Part shown: piece after piece, positions 1-8,764 of the stretch
How positions within the stretch are numbered: position 1 is the first letter of the stretch
Layout: each line of letters begins with the position of its first letter
DNA from: Bacillota bacterium
Lineage (GTDB): Bacteria > Bacillota > Clostridia > Christensenellales > UMGS416
Assembly: GCA_023410875.1 (NCBI GenBank)
Contig: JAEYPH010000112.1
Coordinates: 1 to 42,073 of the forward strand
Direction: 5' to 3'
Length of the DNA: 42,073 nucleotides
Made by a program: the position numbers and the translations under genes
The notes under the pieces: generated by a model
Databases searched by the model: none
The model's input: only the letters and a program-made list of their open reading frames with translations
Told to the model about the DNA's origin: nothing

Positions 1-74
1 GCGCCGATCTGCGGAGAGCAGATCGGCGCGCCGCCGTTCTTCACATAGTCTACAAAGCGTTCCCTATTGGTCAT
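1..74 (-). CDS. URO-D-fold protein, N-terminal fragment (cut by the window edge)
   Basis: Only the first 24 codons are inside the window. The start is the ATG at 74-72, preceded by a GGTGGGGGAG ribosome site just downstream of the GH38 stop. The peptide begins MTNRERFVDYVKNGG and continues API-CSPQIG, an N-terminus I associate with uncharacterised uroporphyrinogen-decarboxylase-fold proteins of Clostridia. Such proteins are usually not haem enzymes. Some relatives are corrinoid methyltransferases, but nothing here tests that. It lies 22 bases after the alpha-mannosidase and would be the last visible gene of the operon. The family call rests on a short stretch and is tentative. Confidence 0.5.
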   Translation of the reverse strand, partial: MTNRERFVDYVKNGGAPICSPQIG

Positions 75-96
75 GGTCTCCCCCACCTTCCAGTGT

Positions 97-2913
97 CTAG
101 AATCGGATCAGCACGCTGCCCACGCCATGGGCGCGGCAGTCGAAGCGTACCGTGTCTCCCTCCACGGTGGCGCGGCCGGGCACCGGCTGCTCCAGCACAT
201 TCACCAAGCTGGCCGACACCGGAGCGCGGAACAGCCTGACCCAGCCCCGACCGGCGCTGCCTTCCAGCTCGCAGAAGCGCACGACGATGCCGCTGCCGTC
301 CTCGGCCTGCTTGACCGCCGAGAGCGCCACATTGGGCGAAAGCTCCAGCAGCGATTGTGCGCTGGGCAGGCTGCCCCCGTGAACCCGGGCGGCGGCCACC
401 AGCAGCCCGCGGCAGAAGGCCTGGGCCCGGACGGCATTCTCGGTCTTGCTGCCTTGGCCCAGGGCGATGGCCATGCGCACCCGGTGCGCGCCGACCTCCG
501 GCCACGGGTCCGGGTCCGCCGACGAACGGATCAGCGTGAGCCCCAGCCCCTCGGCGGCGCCGCGATATCCATACTTGCTGTCGCTGATGAGCATCAGCGG
601 CGCGCCATCGGCGCACAGCGGCATGCCGTAGGATTGGGCTGGCACATCCATATCCATGGGCGGCCTGTCCACCGCGCCCATGGGCACGTCATAGCGGATG
701 GTGTCATAATCATAAGCCACAGGCATAAAGAAATTCAACTGCGGGAAGAATGTCTCCGGCGTGCCGATCTCCTGCCAGCGTACGGCGGCGTCGAAGCGCA
801 ACATGGGCTCGTGGGCGTCCAGCGACACGGTGACCTCCAGCCGGGAGCCGTTGCCAAAACCCACCTCGTAGGCGATGCTCTGGCGCACGGCCCGCGCGCC
901 GGCAGGGGCCTGCTTGAACTTGACGCCGCGGTTGAGCATGGTCACAGCGCGGTAGCGCCCCACGGTCCAGGCGCTCATGCCGCGGGAGGTGTCTTCCTCT
1001 ACAAGGCGGAACACGCCCATGGGGCAGCCGGGCCGGGCGTATTCCCTGCCCGTGCGCTTGTCCACCAGCGAGATCACGCCACCGTCACGGCCGTCCAGCT
1101 CCGCCCGCAGGAATTCGTTCTCCAGCACGTTGCAGGGCAGCGGGTCCACCCGCGGGAACTCCAGCGGCAGCGCCACCGCCTGCGGCGGATCTTCATCCAA
1201 CACGACTGTCGTGTAGCCCATGGCCGGCACTTTGACCCGCACGAGCACATCGGTGTGCAGATGGCCCCAGTAGTTGTCCATGCCGTGGTTTTGCACCTGG
1301 TGGGCCAACGGCTGCCCGGATGCATCGGTCCAGCGCATGCGGGCGGCGTTGCCGTTCCAATCCCACACGGGGAACTCGGCCACCGACTCGCGGGCGAAGG
1401 GCAGAGGGTTGTATACGGTGAACAGCCGGCGCAGCCCAGCGTGGCGGCCCAACTGCGAGATGCGCCCGTCGGACAGGCCATAGCCCACGCCAGCGCCTTC
1501 ACTGCGGGTTTGGCCAATGTCCTCCCCGCTGCCCAGCGCTGAGGTGTCCGCCGCGTCGGACAGCGCCCGCACGATCATCGCCCGGCTGGTGTTGGCCGCC
1601 GTGAAAGCCTCCTGGTATTGGCCCATGGCGTATTCGCGGGTGTCCACGGTGCCGCTGCCGGGCAAGATGTCATGGAACTGGTTGAACAGCACCTTGCGCC
1701 ACGCGTCCTCGAAGGCATCGGCGTCATAATCGGCGCCGATGGCCAGCCGCGACAGCGCCGCGGCGCCCTCGGCCTCGGCCAGCATGGCCTCTCCCAGCCG
1801 GTTGCCCCGCTTCTGGCGGGTCTGGGTCGTGTAGCAGCCGTCGAAGACGAAGTTGAGCTCCCCTTCCACGACCGGCAGCGCATCGCGCACCTGCTCCGCC
1901 CGGCGGTAGAATTCCCCATAGGTCGAGAACTTGAACGCCGGGAAGATGGGCCAGCGGTCCATATCGATGATCTTCTCGATGTCCCGCCGGGTGGGGCCGC
2001 CGCCGTGGTCTCCCACGCCATACACGCGCAGCATGGCGTCCATGCCGTGCTTCTTGCAGAAGGCCGGTACCAGCGTGGCGCAGCGGCCATCCATGGTCCA
2101 GTTGTACCATGAGGGTTCCCGGAACACGAGGATGCTGCGGCCGCTGGGGGCCTTCCAGTTGTACAGCACGTGGTCCTCATGGCCGCGGCAGTGGTAGTAA
2201 TACTTCACGCCGCCGTCGCACAGCACTTCGGGCACGTTGATGTGGTGGCCGAAGGTGTCCGGCTCATAGTCGATGTTCAGCGTTTTGGGGTCGATGTCCA
2301 GCAGCTTGGAGAGATAGCGCTTGGCGTAAAGGAAGTGGCGGGCCATGCTCTCCATGTTGGGCATGTTGCGGTCGGCCTCCACCCATGTGGACGCCGTGAC
2401 CTCCCAACGGCCTTCGTGCACGCGGCGCTTGATCTGCTGAAGCATCTTGGGGGCATGCCGCTCCACAATGCGATAGACCGAAGCCTGGCTCTGTCCGAAG
2501 GTGAACTCAGGGTACTCCTCCATCAGATCCAGCATGGTTTGAAAGGTGTCCAGCGTGACGCTGGACGTCTCGTCATAGCCCCACATCCAGTTCATGTCGA
2601 TGTGGGCGTGGCCCACGCACAGCAGCGTGTAGCCCTTGGCCAGCGCAGCCATGGGGGCCAGCGCCTGTTCCACGGCCGCCGCAGTGTCGGCGCTCAGCGC
2701 GCCCTGCCCCTGCTGGGCCGCCCAGGCCAGCTCGATGGCCCCGGACACCAGTTGCTCGTGGGCGCCGCCCTCGCTGCGCGAAAGCTCCCACGCGTACTGC
2801 AGCTCCAGTACGCAGCGCGAGCCCCAGTAGCACGGGTGCATCTCAAACATCGTCAGGTCAAAGGGCGCCAGATAGATCTTGGCCAGTTGTTCCAGCTTCT
2901 TCAATGCCGTCAT
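97..2913 (-). CDS. Alpha-mannosidase, glycoside hydrolase family 38, cytoplasmic
   Basis: A 938-residue protein expected to hydrolyse alpha-mannosides by a retaining, zinc-dependent mechanism. The N-terminal catalytic domain shows GHAHIDMNW (His104 and Asp106 as zinc ligands) and YEPDTFGHH with Asp219 as the likely nucleophile. Further on, FNQFHDILPGSG supplies the downstream zinc histidine of the family. The rest matches the beta-rich C-terminal part of GH38 enzymes, and the length is typical of bacterial members. The ATG at 2913 follows a good GGAGGG site. There is no signal peptide or membrane segment, so it should act in the cytoplasm on imported oligosaccharides. It follows the GH2 gene in the same operon. 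The family is secure; the linkage and natural substrate are not known. Confidence 0.93.
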   Translation of the reverse strand: MTALKKLEQLAKIYLAPFDLTMFEMHPCYWGSRCVLELQYAWELSRSEGGAHEQLVSGAIELAWAAQQGQGALSADTAAAVEQALAPMAALAKGYTLLCVGHAHIDMNWMWGYDETSSVTLDTFQTMLDLMEEYPEFTFGQSQASVYRIVERHAPKMLQQIKRRVHEGRWEVTASTWVEADRNMPNMESMARHFLYAKRYLSKLLDIDPKTLNIDYEPDTFGHHINVPEVLCDGGVKYYYHCRGHEDHVLYNWKAPSGRSILVFREPSWYNWTMDGRCATLVPAFCKKHGMDAMLRVYGVGDHGGGPTRRDIEKIIDMDRWPIFPAFKFSTYGEFYRRAEQVRDALPVVEGELNFVFDGCYTTQTRQKRGNRLGEAMLAEAEGAAALSRLAIGADYDADAFEDAWRKVLFNQFHDILPGSGTVDTREYAMGQYQEAFTAANTSRAMIVRALSDAADTSALGSGEDIGQTRSEGAGVGYGLSDGRISQLGRHAGLRRLFTVYNPLPFARESVAEFPVWDWNGNAARMRWTDASGQPLAHQVQNHGMDNYWGHLHTDVLVRVKVPAMGYTTVVLDEDPPQAVALPLEFPRVDPLPCNVLENEFLRAELDGRDGGVISLVDKRTGREYARPGCPMGVFRLVEEDTSRGMSAWTVGRYRAVTMLNRGVKFKQAPAGARAVRQSIAYEVGFGNGSRLEVTVSLDAHEPMLRFDAAVRWQEIGTPETFFPQLNFFMPVAYDYDTIRYDVPMGAVDRPPMDMDVPAQSYGMPLCADGAPLMLISDSKYGYRGAAEGLGLTLIRSSADPDPWPEVGAHRVRMAIALGQGSKTENAVRAQAFCRGLLVAAARVHGGSLPSAQSLLELSPNVALSAVKQAEDGSGIVVRFCELEGSAGRGWVRLFRAPVSASLVNVLEQPVPGRATVEGDTVRFDCRAHGVGSVLIRF

Positions 2914-2954
2914 GTGGGAAACCCTCCTGCATTTGTCCTATTTGTTAAAGTTCA

Positions 2955-5429
2955 TCAATCTTCCGCCGGGATGGCGTTGAGCCAATCGGCCTGCACGCCC
3001 TGCGCCGAGCCGCTGCAGCGCACCAGCCTGGATTGGCCGGGCAGCACATGAAAGCCGCCCTCGGCAAAAACCCCGCCCTGGGCGTGCAACCGCACGAAGA
3101 GCGCTGCCACATCCCCGTTGTTGCGGACCAGAACCCCATCGCTCTCGACGCTCAGCTCCAGCTCCCGGCACGCGCACTCGCCATACAGCGGCACGAAGGC
3201 TTCCTCGCCACGGCAGCTGAACAGGTATTGGTTCTCGGCATGTCCAACAGCGCGAAGCTCCACGAGGAAAAAGCCATGGTCTATGCCATCGTCGGCGAAC
3301 TCTATTTCACCGGCCTGTACACTGTGGCTACCAGCGCAGCACACCGGGAAGGCTCCTTCGCGCAGCACATGGCCCCAGAGGTCCGTGATGCGGTACTCCA
3401 CCGGACCTTCATAGGCGCAGGCGTCGTCGCTGAGCCACGCCTGCGCGCGGAACACGCTGCCCGGTTCCCACACCAGCCGGTCGTAGCGCAGCGTCACCGT
3501 GAGCGGGGCGTAGCCGCGTTTTACCCACCAATAGGCGCCCTTGGGCGTGCCAAAGCAATCGACCATGCACGTGTTAAAAAGGTTGGGCCACGGCTCATTG
3601 AACTGCCAGATGATGCTGCCGCTGTTGTGGAACGCCCGGCGGCGGTTGGCCTCCACGGCGTAGCGCAGGCCCTCAGCCTGCAGGAATTGGCTGCACGCGA
3701 TCATCTGGCGCAGGCTGCGGGGCGGTCCGAACAGCGCCTGGTCCCGCTGGGTGGTGTCCCACCATTCACCGTGGTGCCGCCAGACCAGATTGTCTTTGAC
3801 ATTGGAGGGCCGGCGGTTGTCCGGCGAAAGAAAGCGCGTTACAGAACTGTAATTCGTAAAGCCATCGGTACCGAACTCGCTGTGCAGCAGGCTGTCGGAG
3901 AGGTTGTACATCTCATAATGGCGCTGCGGGCCTTGATACTGCCACGGCCCGTGGACATCGTGGTTCCGGCCCAGGCCCTGGGGCGACACATCGAGGAATT
4001 CCGACGGGCCCGAGGCCGACGTGGGCAGGAACAGCCGCTGGGGGTCCAGCTCCTCCACCAATGCCCGGAGCATCGCAATGTTCTCATCGGCATAGCTTGC
4101 CGGCACGCCTCCGGCGTCCATGAGCTCGTTGCCGCCGTTCCACAGTGCCAGGCACACGTGGTTGCGCCGGCGCAGCAGCGTGGCCTCGGCGTTGGCCCGC
4201 AGCAACCGCAGGAATCCAGGGTCCCTGGGCGGCACGTTGTCGATGCCGGAGCTGGACTGATTGAACTCCTGCCAGACCAGGATGCCGTAATGGTCGCACA
4301 GGTCGTAGAAGGCTTCCTTCTCGGTGATGCCACCGCCCCACACGCGGACCATGTTGATATGGCCATCGCGGATCAGCGTCAGCAGCCGCTCATAGCGTTC
4401 GGTGGATATTGAACCGATCCTGTGGTCCAGCGGTGAGATGTTGACACCCTTTATGTAGATGCGCCGGCCGTTGACGACCACGGTGTAGGGCAGTGCCTCT
4501 GCCGCTGCGCCTTCATTGGCCTGGTACTCCAGGCTGCGGATGCCCACGCGGGCATCGTAGCGGTCGCACTGGCGGTCACCGCGCATCAGCCGCACCGACA
4601 GCCCGTAGAGCGGCTGCGCGCCATGGCCGTTGGGCCACCACAGCGCCGGGTCTTCCACCCGCAGGCGGAAGGACACCGCCTGTTCCTCCGGGTTTACCGT
4701 GGCGCTGTGGAGCGCCACTTCCGTGCCGTCGAGGCAGAGCTGCGCCATCAGTTCGCAGGGCTCCCCGGTCAGGCGCAACCGCGCGGTCACATCCACGACG
4801 CCGTCATCCTCTTCCACCCCGGTGACGATGTGAACGTTGTCGATGCGCGCGCCGGGCGTCACATCCAGATACACATCCTGCCAGATGCCCGAGTGCACGA
4901 GCCGGGTGCCGTAATCCCATTTGTAGCCGAAGCGGCTGGTCTGCGTGCGCACCTGCGACGTGCGGCCGATCTGCCCCATCTCGTCCGGCGGGCTTTCCAG
5001 CACGACTTCCAGGTCGTTGGGGCGGTCCCAGCGCGCCTTCGGGGCGATGTCCAGGCGGATGGGCTGGAACATGCCCTCGTGCTCACAGAGCTTCTCACCG
5101 TTCAGGAAGATGTGGCAGCGGTAGTCCACACCCTCAAACACCAGCGCGATGTCCTGCCCCCTGCACGCCTCATCCAGAATAAAGGCGGTCTGATAGACCC
5201 ACCAACGGTTCTCCACCCATTCGCAGCGCAGGCTGTTCTGCTCGTAATAGGGGTCTTCAATGACGTTGTTGTCCAACAAGTCCTGTATCACGCAGCCGGG
5301 TACCGTGGCAGGCATCCAATGGGTCACAGCGCCCATGGGCGCGCCGGTCTCCATGCTGCGGCCAAACAGCGGCGTGTGGGGCCAGTGGCCGCGGAACCGC
5401 CAACTCCTGCCGCAAAGGCTGATCTTCAT
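2955..5429 (-). CDS. Beta-mannosidase-like glycoside hydrolase family 2
   Basis: An 824-residue GH2 enzyme most like beta-mannosidases. It has an N-terminal jelly-roll sugar-binding domain, an immunoglobulin-like domain and a TIM barrel. The barrel carries ALWNGGNE, with Glu435 as the likely acid/base, and HSEFGTDGF, with Glu518 as the likely nucleophile. These two glutamates define a retaining GH2 enzyme. I chose the ATG at 5429 (MKISLCGRSW) because GGGAGAG lies just before it; the longer reading frame would overlap the preceding gene. There is no secretion signal. The neighbouring alpha-mannosidase suggests a mannose-containing oligosaccharide as substrate. A beta-glucuronidase or beta-galactosidase role is less likely given the mannosidase-like N-terminus. 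Confidence 0.9.
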   Translation of the reverse strand: MKISLCGRSWRFRGHWPHTPLFGRSMETGAPMGAVTHWMPATVPGCVIQDLLDNNVIEDPYYEQNSLRCEWVENRWWVYQTAFILDEACRGQDIALVFEGVDYRCHIFLNGEKLCEHEGMFQPIRLDIAPKARWDRPNDLEVVLESPPDEMGQIGRTSQVRTQTSRFGYKWDYGTRLVHSGIWQDVYLDVTPGARIDNVHIVTGVEEDDGVVDVTARLRLTGEPCELMAQLCLDGTEVALHSATVNPEEQAVSFRLRVEDPALWWPNGHGAQPLYGLSVRLMRGDRQCDRYDARVGIRSLEYQANEGAAAEALPYTVVVNGRRIYIKGVNISPLDHRIGSISTERYERLLTLIRDGHINMVRVWGGGITEKEAFYDLCDHYGILVWQEFNQSSSGIDNVPPRDPGFLRLLRANAEATLLRRRNHVCLALWNGGNELMDAGGVPASYADENIAMLRALVEELDPQRLFLPTSASGPSEFLDVSPQGLGRNHDVHGPWQYQGPQRHYEMYNLSDSLLHSEFGTDGFTNYSSVTRFLSPDNRRPSNVKDNLVWRHHGEWWDTTQRDQALFGPPRSLRQMIACSQFLQAEGLRYAVEANRRRAFHNSGSIIWQFNEPWPNLFNTCMVDCFGTPKGAYWWVKRGYAPLTVTLRYDRLVWEPGSVFRAQAWLSDDACAYEGPVEYRITDLWGHVLREGAFPVCCAGSHSVQAGEIEFADDGIDHGFFLVELRAVGHAENQYLFSCRGEEAFVPLYGECACRELELSVESDGVLVRNNGDVAALFVRLHAQGGVFAEGGFHVLPGQSRLVRCSGSAQGVQADWLNAIPAED

Positions 5430-5473
5430 GTCGTCTCTCCCTTGCCCCAGCTGACACGGCGGGGCGTTGTAAT

Positions 5474-6526
5474 CTAGAGCGCGCCCATCTCCCGGCACGC
5501 GTCAAAATAGGCCTGTATGTTCTCCAGCGGTATGTTGTGGGGCAGATCGCCGGTCACCTTGATGACATAGCCCCGGTAGCGCCGGCCATATTCCATGCAT
5601 CGGGCCACATCCGCCCGCACGTCTTCAGGGGTGCCGAAGGTCAGCTTGGCGATGTCCGCGTTGCCGGCGATCAGCACCTTGCCGCCATAGCGACGCAGCA
5701 CCGATTCGATGTCCACAAAATGGTCCACCATCAGGCCATCCACGCCCACGGCGATCAGGTCGTCGATGAGCGCCGTATAATTGCCGTCGGAAACGAAGAG
5801 GATCTTCTTGCCGGCCTTCTTGATGGGCTCAAAGATGCGCTCGTAGTGGGGGAAAATGTTCCGGCGATACCACTCGGGCGAGAATACCAGCCCTCGCGTC
5901 AGCGCCAGGTCGTCGTGGCAATAAAAAACCGGCAGATCGGTCGAGGCAAAGAAGGCAGCGTATTCCTCCGACAGCGTGGCGAAGCGGCTGATGGTCGTGC
6001 GAAAGCGCTCGGGCTGGGCGGCAGCAGCCATCAAAAAGCGCTCCCAACCGAAGGTCAGTATGAACCACTGGAACAGCGTCGTATAGTAAAGCCCGGAAAT
6101 ATAGCAGGCGTCCCCCACCAGCGCCTGGTCCGCCCGGATGCCCTCGAGAACGGCGCGGTAGCCTTGGGCGCGCTGCTGCGGTGTGCTTACGGTCAGCGGA
6201 TCGTAGGCCAGCACCGCTTCATCATCGGCAAAGCCGTGCTCCATGTGCCAGCCACTGCCGGTGAACCCCCACTCGGATACATACTGGCCGTGGCCCAGGT
6301 CCTTCTTGGTCTCGCCGGCGTCAAAGCGGTGGGCCTTTTTCGGGATGCTGACATACCAATCGATGTCCAGCAGCTTGAGGGCCGCGACGACGGCGCCGGT
6401 CGGGTCCACGAAGGGGTCTATGCCTGTGAGCTCTCGGACGAACGCCGGGTGATCAATCCACTCGTTGCAGGGCACGCGGTCCACACTCTGCAGGTTGACG
6501 GCCTTTATAAAGCGCTCCTTCGACAT
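5474..6526 (-). CDS. URO-D-fold protein, possible methyltransferase relative
   Basis: A 350-residue member of the uroporphyrinogen decarboxylase / MtaA-CmuA superfamily. The start MSKERFIKAVNLQSVDRVP, the central DGLMVDHFVDIESV and the C-terminal LIAGNADIAKLTFGTPEDV are typical of the fold. The arginine-rich N-terminal motif of true haem-pathway UroD is absent. The C-terminal cysteine that helps bind zinc in corrinoid methyltransferases is also missing: the matching segment reads KVTGDLPHNIP. I therefore do not predict either activity. It starts 5 bases after the glycyl radical enzyme stop, so the two are probably translated together. Its role in the operon is unknown; it might handle a methylated or activated sugar product. 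Confidence 0.8.
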   Translation of the reverse strand: MSKERFIKAVNLQSVDRVPCNEWIDHPAFVRELTGIDPFVDPTGAVVAALKLLDIDWYVSIPKKAHRFDAGETKKDLGHGQYVSEWGFTGSGWHMEHGFADDEAVLAYDPLTVSTPQQRAQGYRAVLEGIRADQALVGDACYISGLYYTTLFQWFILTFGWERFLMAAAAQPERFRTTISRFATLSEEYAAFFASTDLPVFYCHDDLALTRGLVFSPEWYRRNIFPHYERIFEPIKKAGKKILFVSDGNYTALIDDLIAVGVDGLMVDHFVDIESVLRRYGGKVLIAGNADIAKLTFGTPEDVRADVARCMEYGRRYRGYVIKVTGDLPHNIPLENIQAYFDACREMGAL

Positions 6527-6531
6527 CGCGG

Positions 6532-8706
6532 TTACCCCTCTATGATGCGGTCTACGACCAGCTGGCGGAAGTCATGGGACAACGCCGAGAAGTACGCCGA
6601 GAAGCCCGTCACGCGCACGACCAGGTCCGGGTGTTTCTCCGGGTGGGCGTGGGCGTCCAATATCCTGTCCTTGTCCAGTATGTTGATGTTGACCAGCGTG
6701 CCGCCCAGGTCGTTGCAGTAGGTCATCAGGAACGCCGTGATGCGCTCCACGCCTTCGTCATCGCGGCCCAGTATCGGGTCGATCTCCAGCTGGATGGGCG
6801 CGGTGTTGCCCCAGCCGGGCTGCACCGACGCCACGGCCAGGCCCATGGCGGTCAGCGCGCTGGATTCGCGGAAGCCCGGCTCCGGGTTGGCGCCATGGGT
6901 GATGGGCTCGCCGGCGTGGCGACCGTTGGGCGTCGCGCCCACAACCTTGCCCATGGGTATCGTGTTGGCCCAGGAGAACAGCCCCGGTATCATGTTGCAG
7001 CCCTTTGCGGTGGGGCCGGACTTCGTGTGCTTGTTCAGCGATTCCTGCACGATCTTGACGGCATATTCGTCGGCCCGGGAGCCACCGGAGCCGTAACGGG
7101 GCACCCGCTTCATCATGTGCCGGGCGTCTTCAGCGCCCTCCCAATCGGTTTTCAGGCAATGGGCCATCTGCTCCCAGGTGTAGCGGCCCTCCCGCTCGAC
7201 GCGCTGCTCAAGGCTCGCGAAGCTGTCGGCGACCACGCCCAGACCCGCGCCGTCGCAGCAGATGTTGTAGTAGTCCACACCGCCGTGGGAAATGTCCAGC
7301 CCCCGCTCGATGGGCCCGTGGCACATGAAGTTCAACGCCAGTTCCGGGAACACCTTGTACATGTGGTCCATGTGGAAATCCACGCTGTCCTTGATGGCCT
7401 GTATGGCCAGGCCCATGTGCTTGTCGAACAGCTGCCACAGGCGCGCGATGGAGGGCGCGGCGGTGCGGTCCTCCATCATGTCCCAGAAGGCCACGTCGAA
7501 CACCTTGGCCATGTTGATCTTCACGACGTCGTTCAGAGTGTATTCGGTGCCGGGCAGCGCGCACCAGTTGCAGCCGGTCTTGTAGCGCTGGCGGGCCAGC
7601 TCCTCGGGGTAGCCGTTCTTCATGAAGCCCTCGACCATGGCGCGATCGCCCAGGAAGGCCGGCGCGCCGGTCTTGTCCTCGAAGAGGTACTTCACGGCCA
7701 GGCGCACGAAGTCACGGTCGATGTTCTCGTGCACCCGCAGGCACAGCGCGTTGGGCGTCTTGAGCAGGTGCGCGGCCTCCAGCGTCAGGTAGCTGATGAC
7801 GTTGGTACGGTCGGAGCCGTCGATCTTGGTGCCGCCGATCTCGAAATAGGTGTTGTCCTTGATGAGCAGGCAGGCCAGGTGGTAGGTGGCCTCTTCCGGC
7901 GTCAGCGTGCCCGCGGCGATATCGCGCTCGTAATATGGCGTCAGAATGTTCTCCAACGCGCCGCCGGCGCCGCTGCCGTTGAACATGACGGCCTCCAGGA
8001 TGAACCAGCTGAGCCACTGGCAGGCCTCCAGAAAGGTTTCCGGCGGATCGTTGACGATTTTCTCATTCACCTGGGCCATGCGCTCGAGGTTCTCACGCAG
8101 GTCCGGGTCGGTCTGCCGGGCCGCGGCCTCGCGGGCGGCGGCAGCGTTGCGGGCAATCCAGTTCTGTATGCCCAACACGACGCCTTCCTCGGCCTTCAGG
8201 AAGCCGGCCTTCTCCGGGTCGCCCTTGTATACGTCCATGTAGTGGCGAATCTTTTGAAGGATACCGCCCCAGCCCAACTTGAAGCCTATGTTCTCCACGT
8301 CGTGGTGGAAGTGGTGGGCGCCGCCGATGCCGCTGACAAGATCATATTTGCGGTGCAGCGCCCGCAGCTCCGGGAAGTCGAAGGACGGGTCCGAGGGCCA
8401 GCCGGCCTTGCGGTGCCATTCCATTTTGATCATGTAGGCTCCGGCCAGCGAGCTCAGCGGGTCGATGTACACCGGGTGGTTCTCCAGCAGACTGCGGAAG
8501 TTTTCACCCACGGCCTGATTGCCGAAAAAGCCGCCGTTGGGGTCGTTGGATACGGGCGACCACGACCAGCCCTCCGGGGGCAGCACCGTGCCCTTGTCGT
8601 CGGTGTCAAAGAAGCCCGTGCGGCCATAGTATGCGATCTTGTCCTGCGTCTGGCGCTCCTTTTGGGCTCGCAGCGCGCCAATCTTTTCCCGATATGTGAT
8701 GCTCAT
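6532..8706 (-). CDS. Glycyl radical enzyme of unknown substrate (pyruvate formate-lyase-like)
   Basis: A 724-residue glycyl radical enzyme. The C-terminal radical loop is RVTGFSAYF with Gly701 as the radical site, 23 residues from the end, as usual. The active-site cysteine loop reads TGCNWCALPGTEYTLND (Cys379, Asn380, Trp381, Cys382). In diol dehydratase, CutC, hydroxyproline dehydratase and isethionate lyase this loop is Cys-Val-Glu, and in pyruvate formate-lyase it is Cys-Cys, so this enzyme fits none of them. The start is the ATG at 8706 behind GGAAGGAGAG; longer frames run into the upstream spacer. The activase gene lies two genes upstream with a GH127 gene between. The enzyme probably acts anaerobically on a sugar-derived compound, but the reaction is not predictable from sequence alone. 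Confidence 0.92.
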   Translation of the reverse strand: MSITYREKIGALRAQKERQTQDKIAYYGRTGFFDTDDKGTVLPPEGWSWSPVSNDPNGGFFGNQAVGENFRSLLENHPVYIDPLSSLAGAYMIKMEWHRKAGWPSDPSFDFPELRALHRKYDLVSGIGGAHHFHHDVENIGFKLGWGGILQKIRHYMDVYKGDPEKAGFLKAEEGVVLGIQNWIARNAAAAREAAARQTDPDLRENLERMAQVNEKIVNDPPETFLEACQWLSWFILEAVMFNGSGAGGALENILTPYYERDIAAGTLTPEEATYHLACLLIKDNTYFEIGGTKIDGSDRTNVISYLTLEAAHLLKTPNALCLRVHENIDRDFVRLAVKYLFEDKTGAPAFLGDRAMVEGFMKNGYPEELARQRYKTGCNWCALPGTEYTLNDVVKINMAKVFDVAFWDMMEDRTAAPSIARLWQLFDKHMGLAIQAIKDSVDFHMDHMYKVFPELALNFMCHGPIERGLDISHGGVDYYNICCDGAGLGVVADSFASLEQRVEREGRYTWEQMAHCLKTDWEGAEDARHMMKRVPRYGSGGSRADEYAVKIVQESLNKHTKSGPTAKGCNMIPGLFSWANTIPMGKVVGATPNGRHAGEPITHGANPEPGFRESSALTAMGLAVASVQPGWGNTAPIQLEIDPILGRDDEGVERITAFLMTYCNDLGGTLVNINILDKDRILDAHAHPEKHPDLVVRVTGFSAYFSALSHDFRQLVVDRIIEG

Positions 8707-8764
8707 AAAAGGCTCTCCTTCCATACTACCGCGATCTTCAAGCGAATACTCCCCGCAAGGTTGG

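Noticed and set aside
1..29. Perfect 12-base inverted repeat with a five-base loop at the very start of the window.
   Set aside because: It lies within the coding start of the URO-D-fold gene, and the encoded peptide (PICSPQIG) looks like a genuine family motif. A chance coding palindrome is more likely than a fold-back artefact or terminator.
67..1542. Long plus-strand open frames over the GH38 gene and similar ones across the minus-strand genes (for example 6574-8841, 25539-27593, 27187-28929).
   Set aside because: They have no ribosome sites, low-complexity His/Arg/Gly/Ala-rich products and no family motifs. They mirror real genes in GC-rich DNA.
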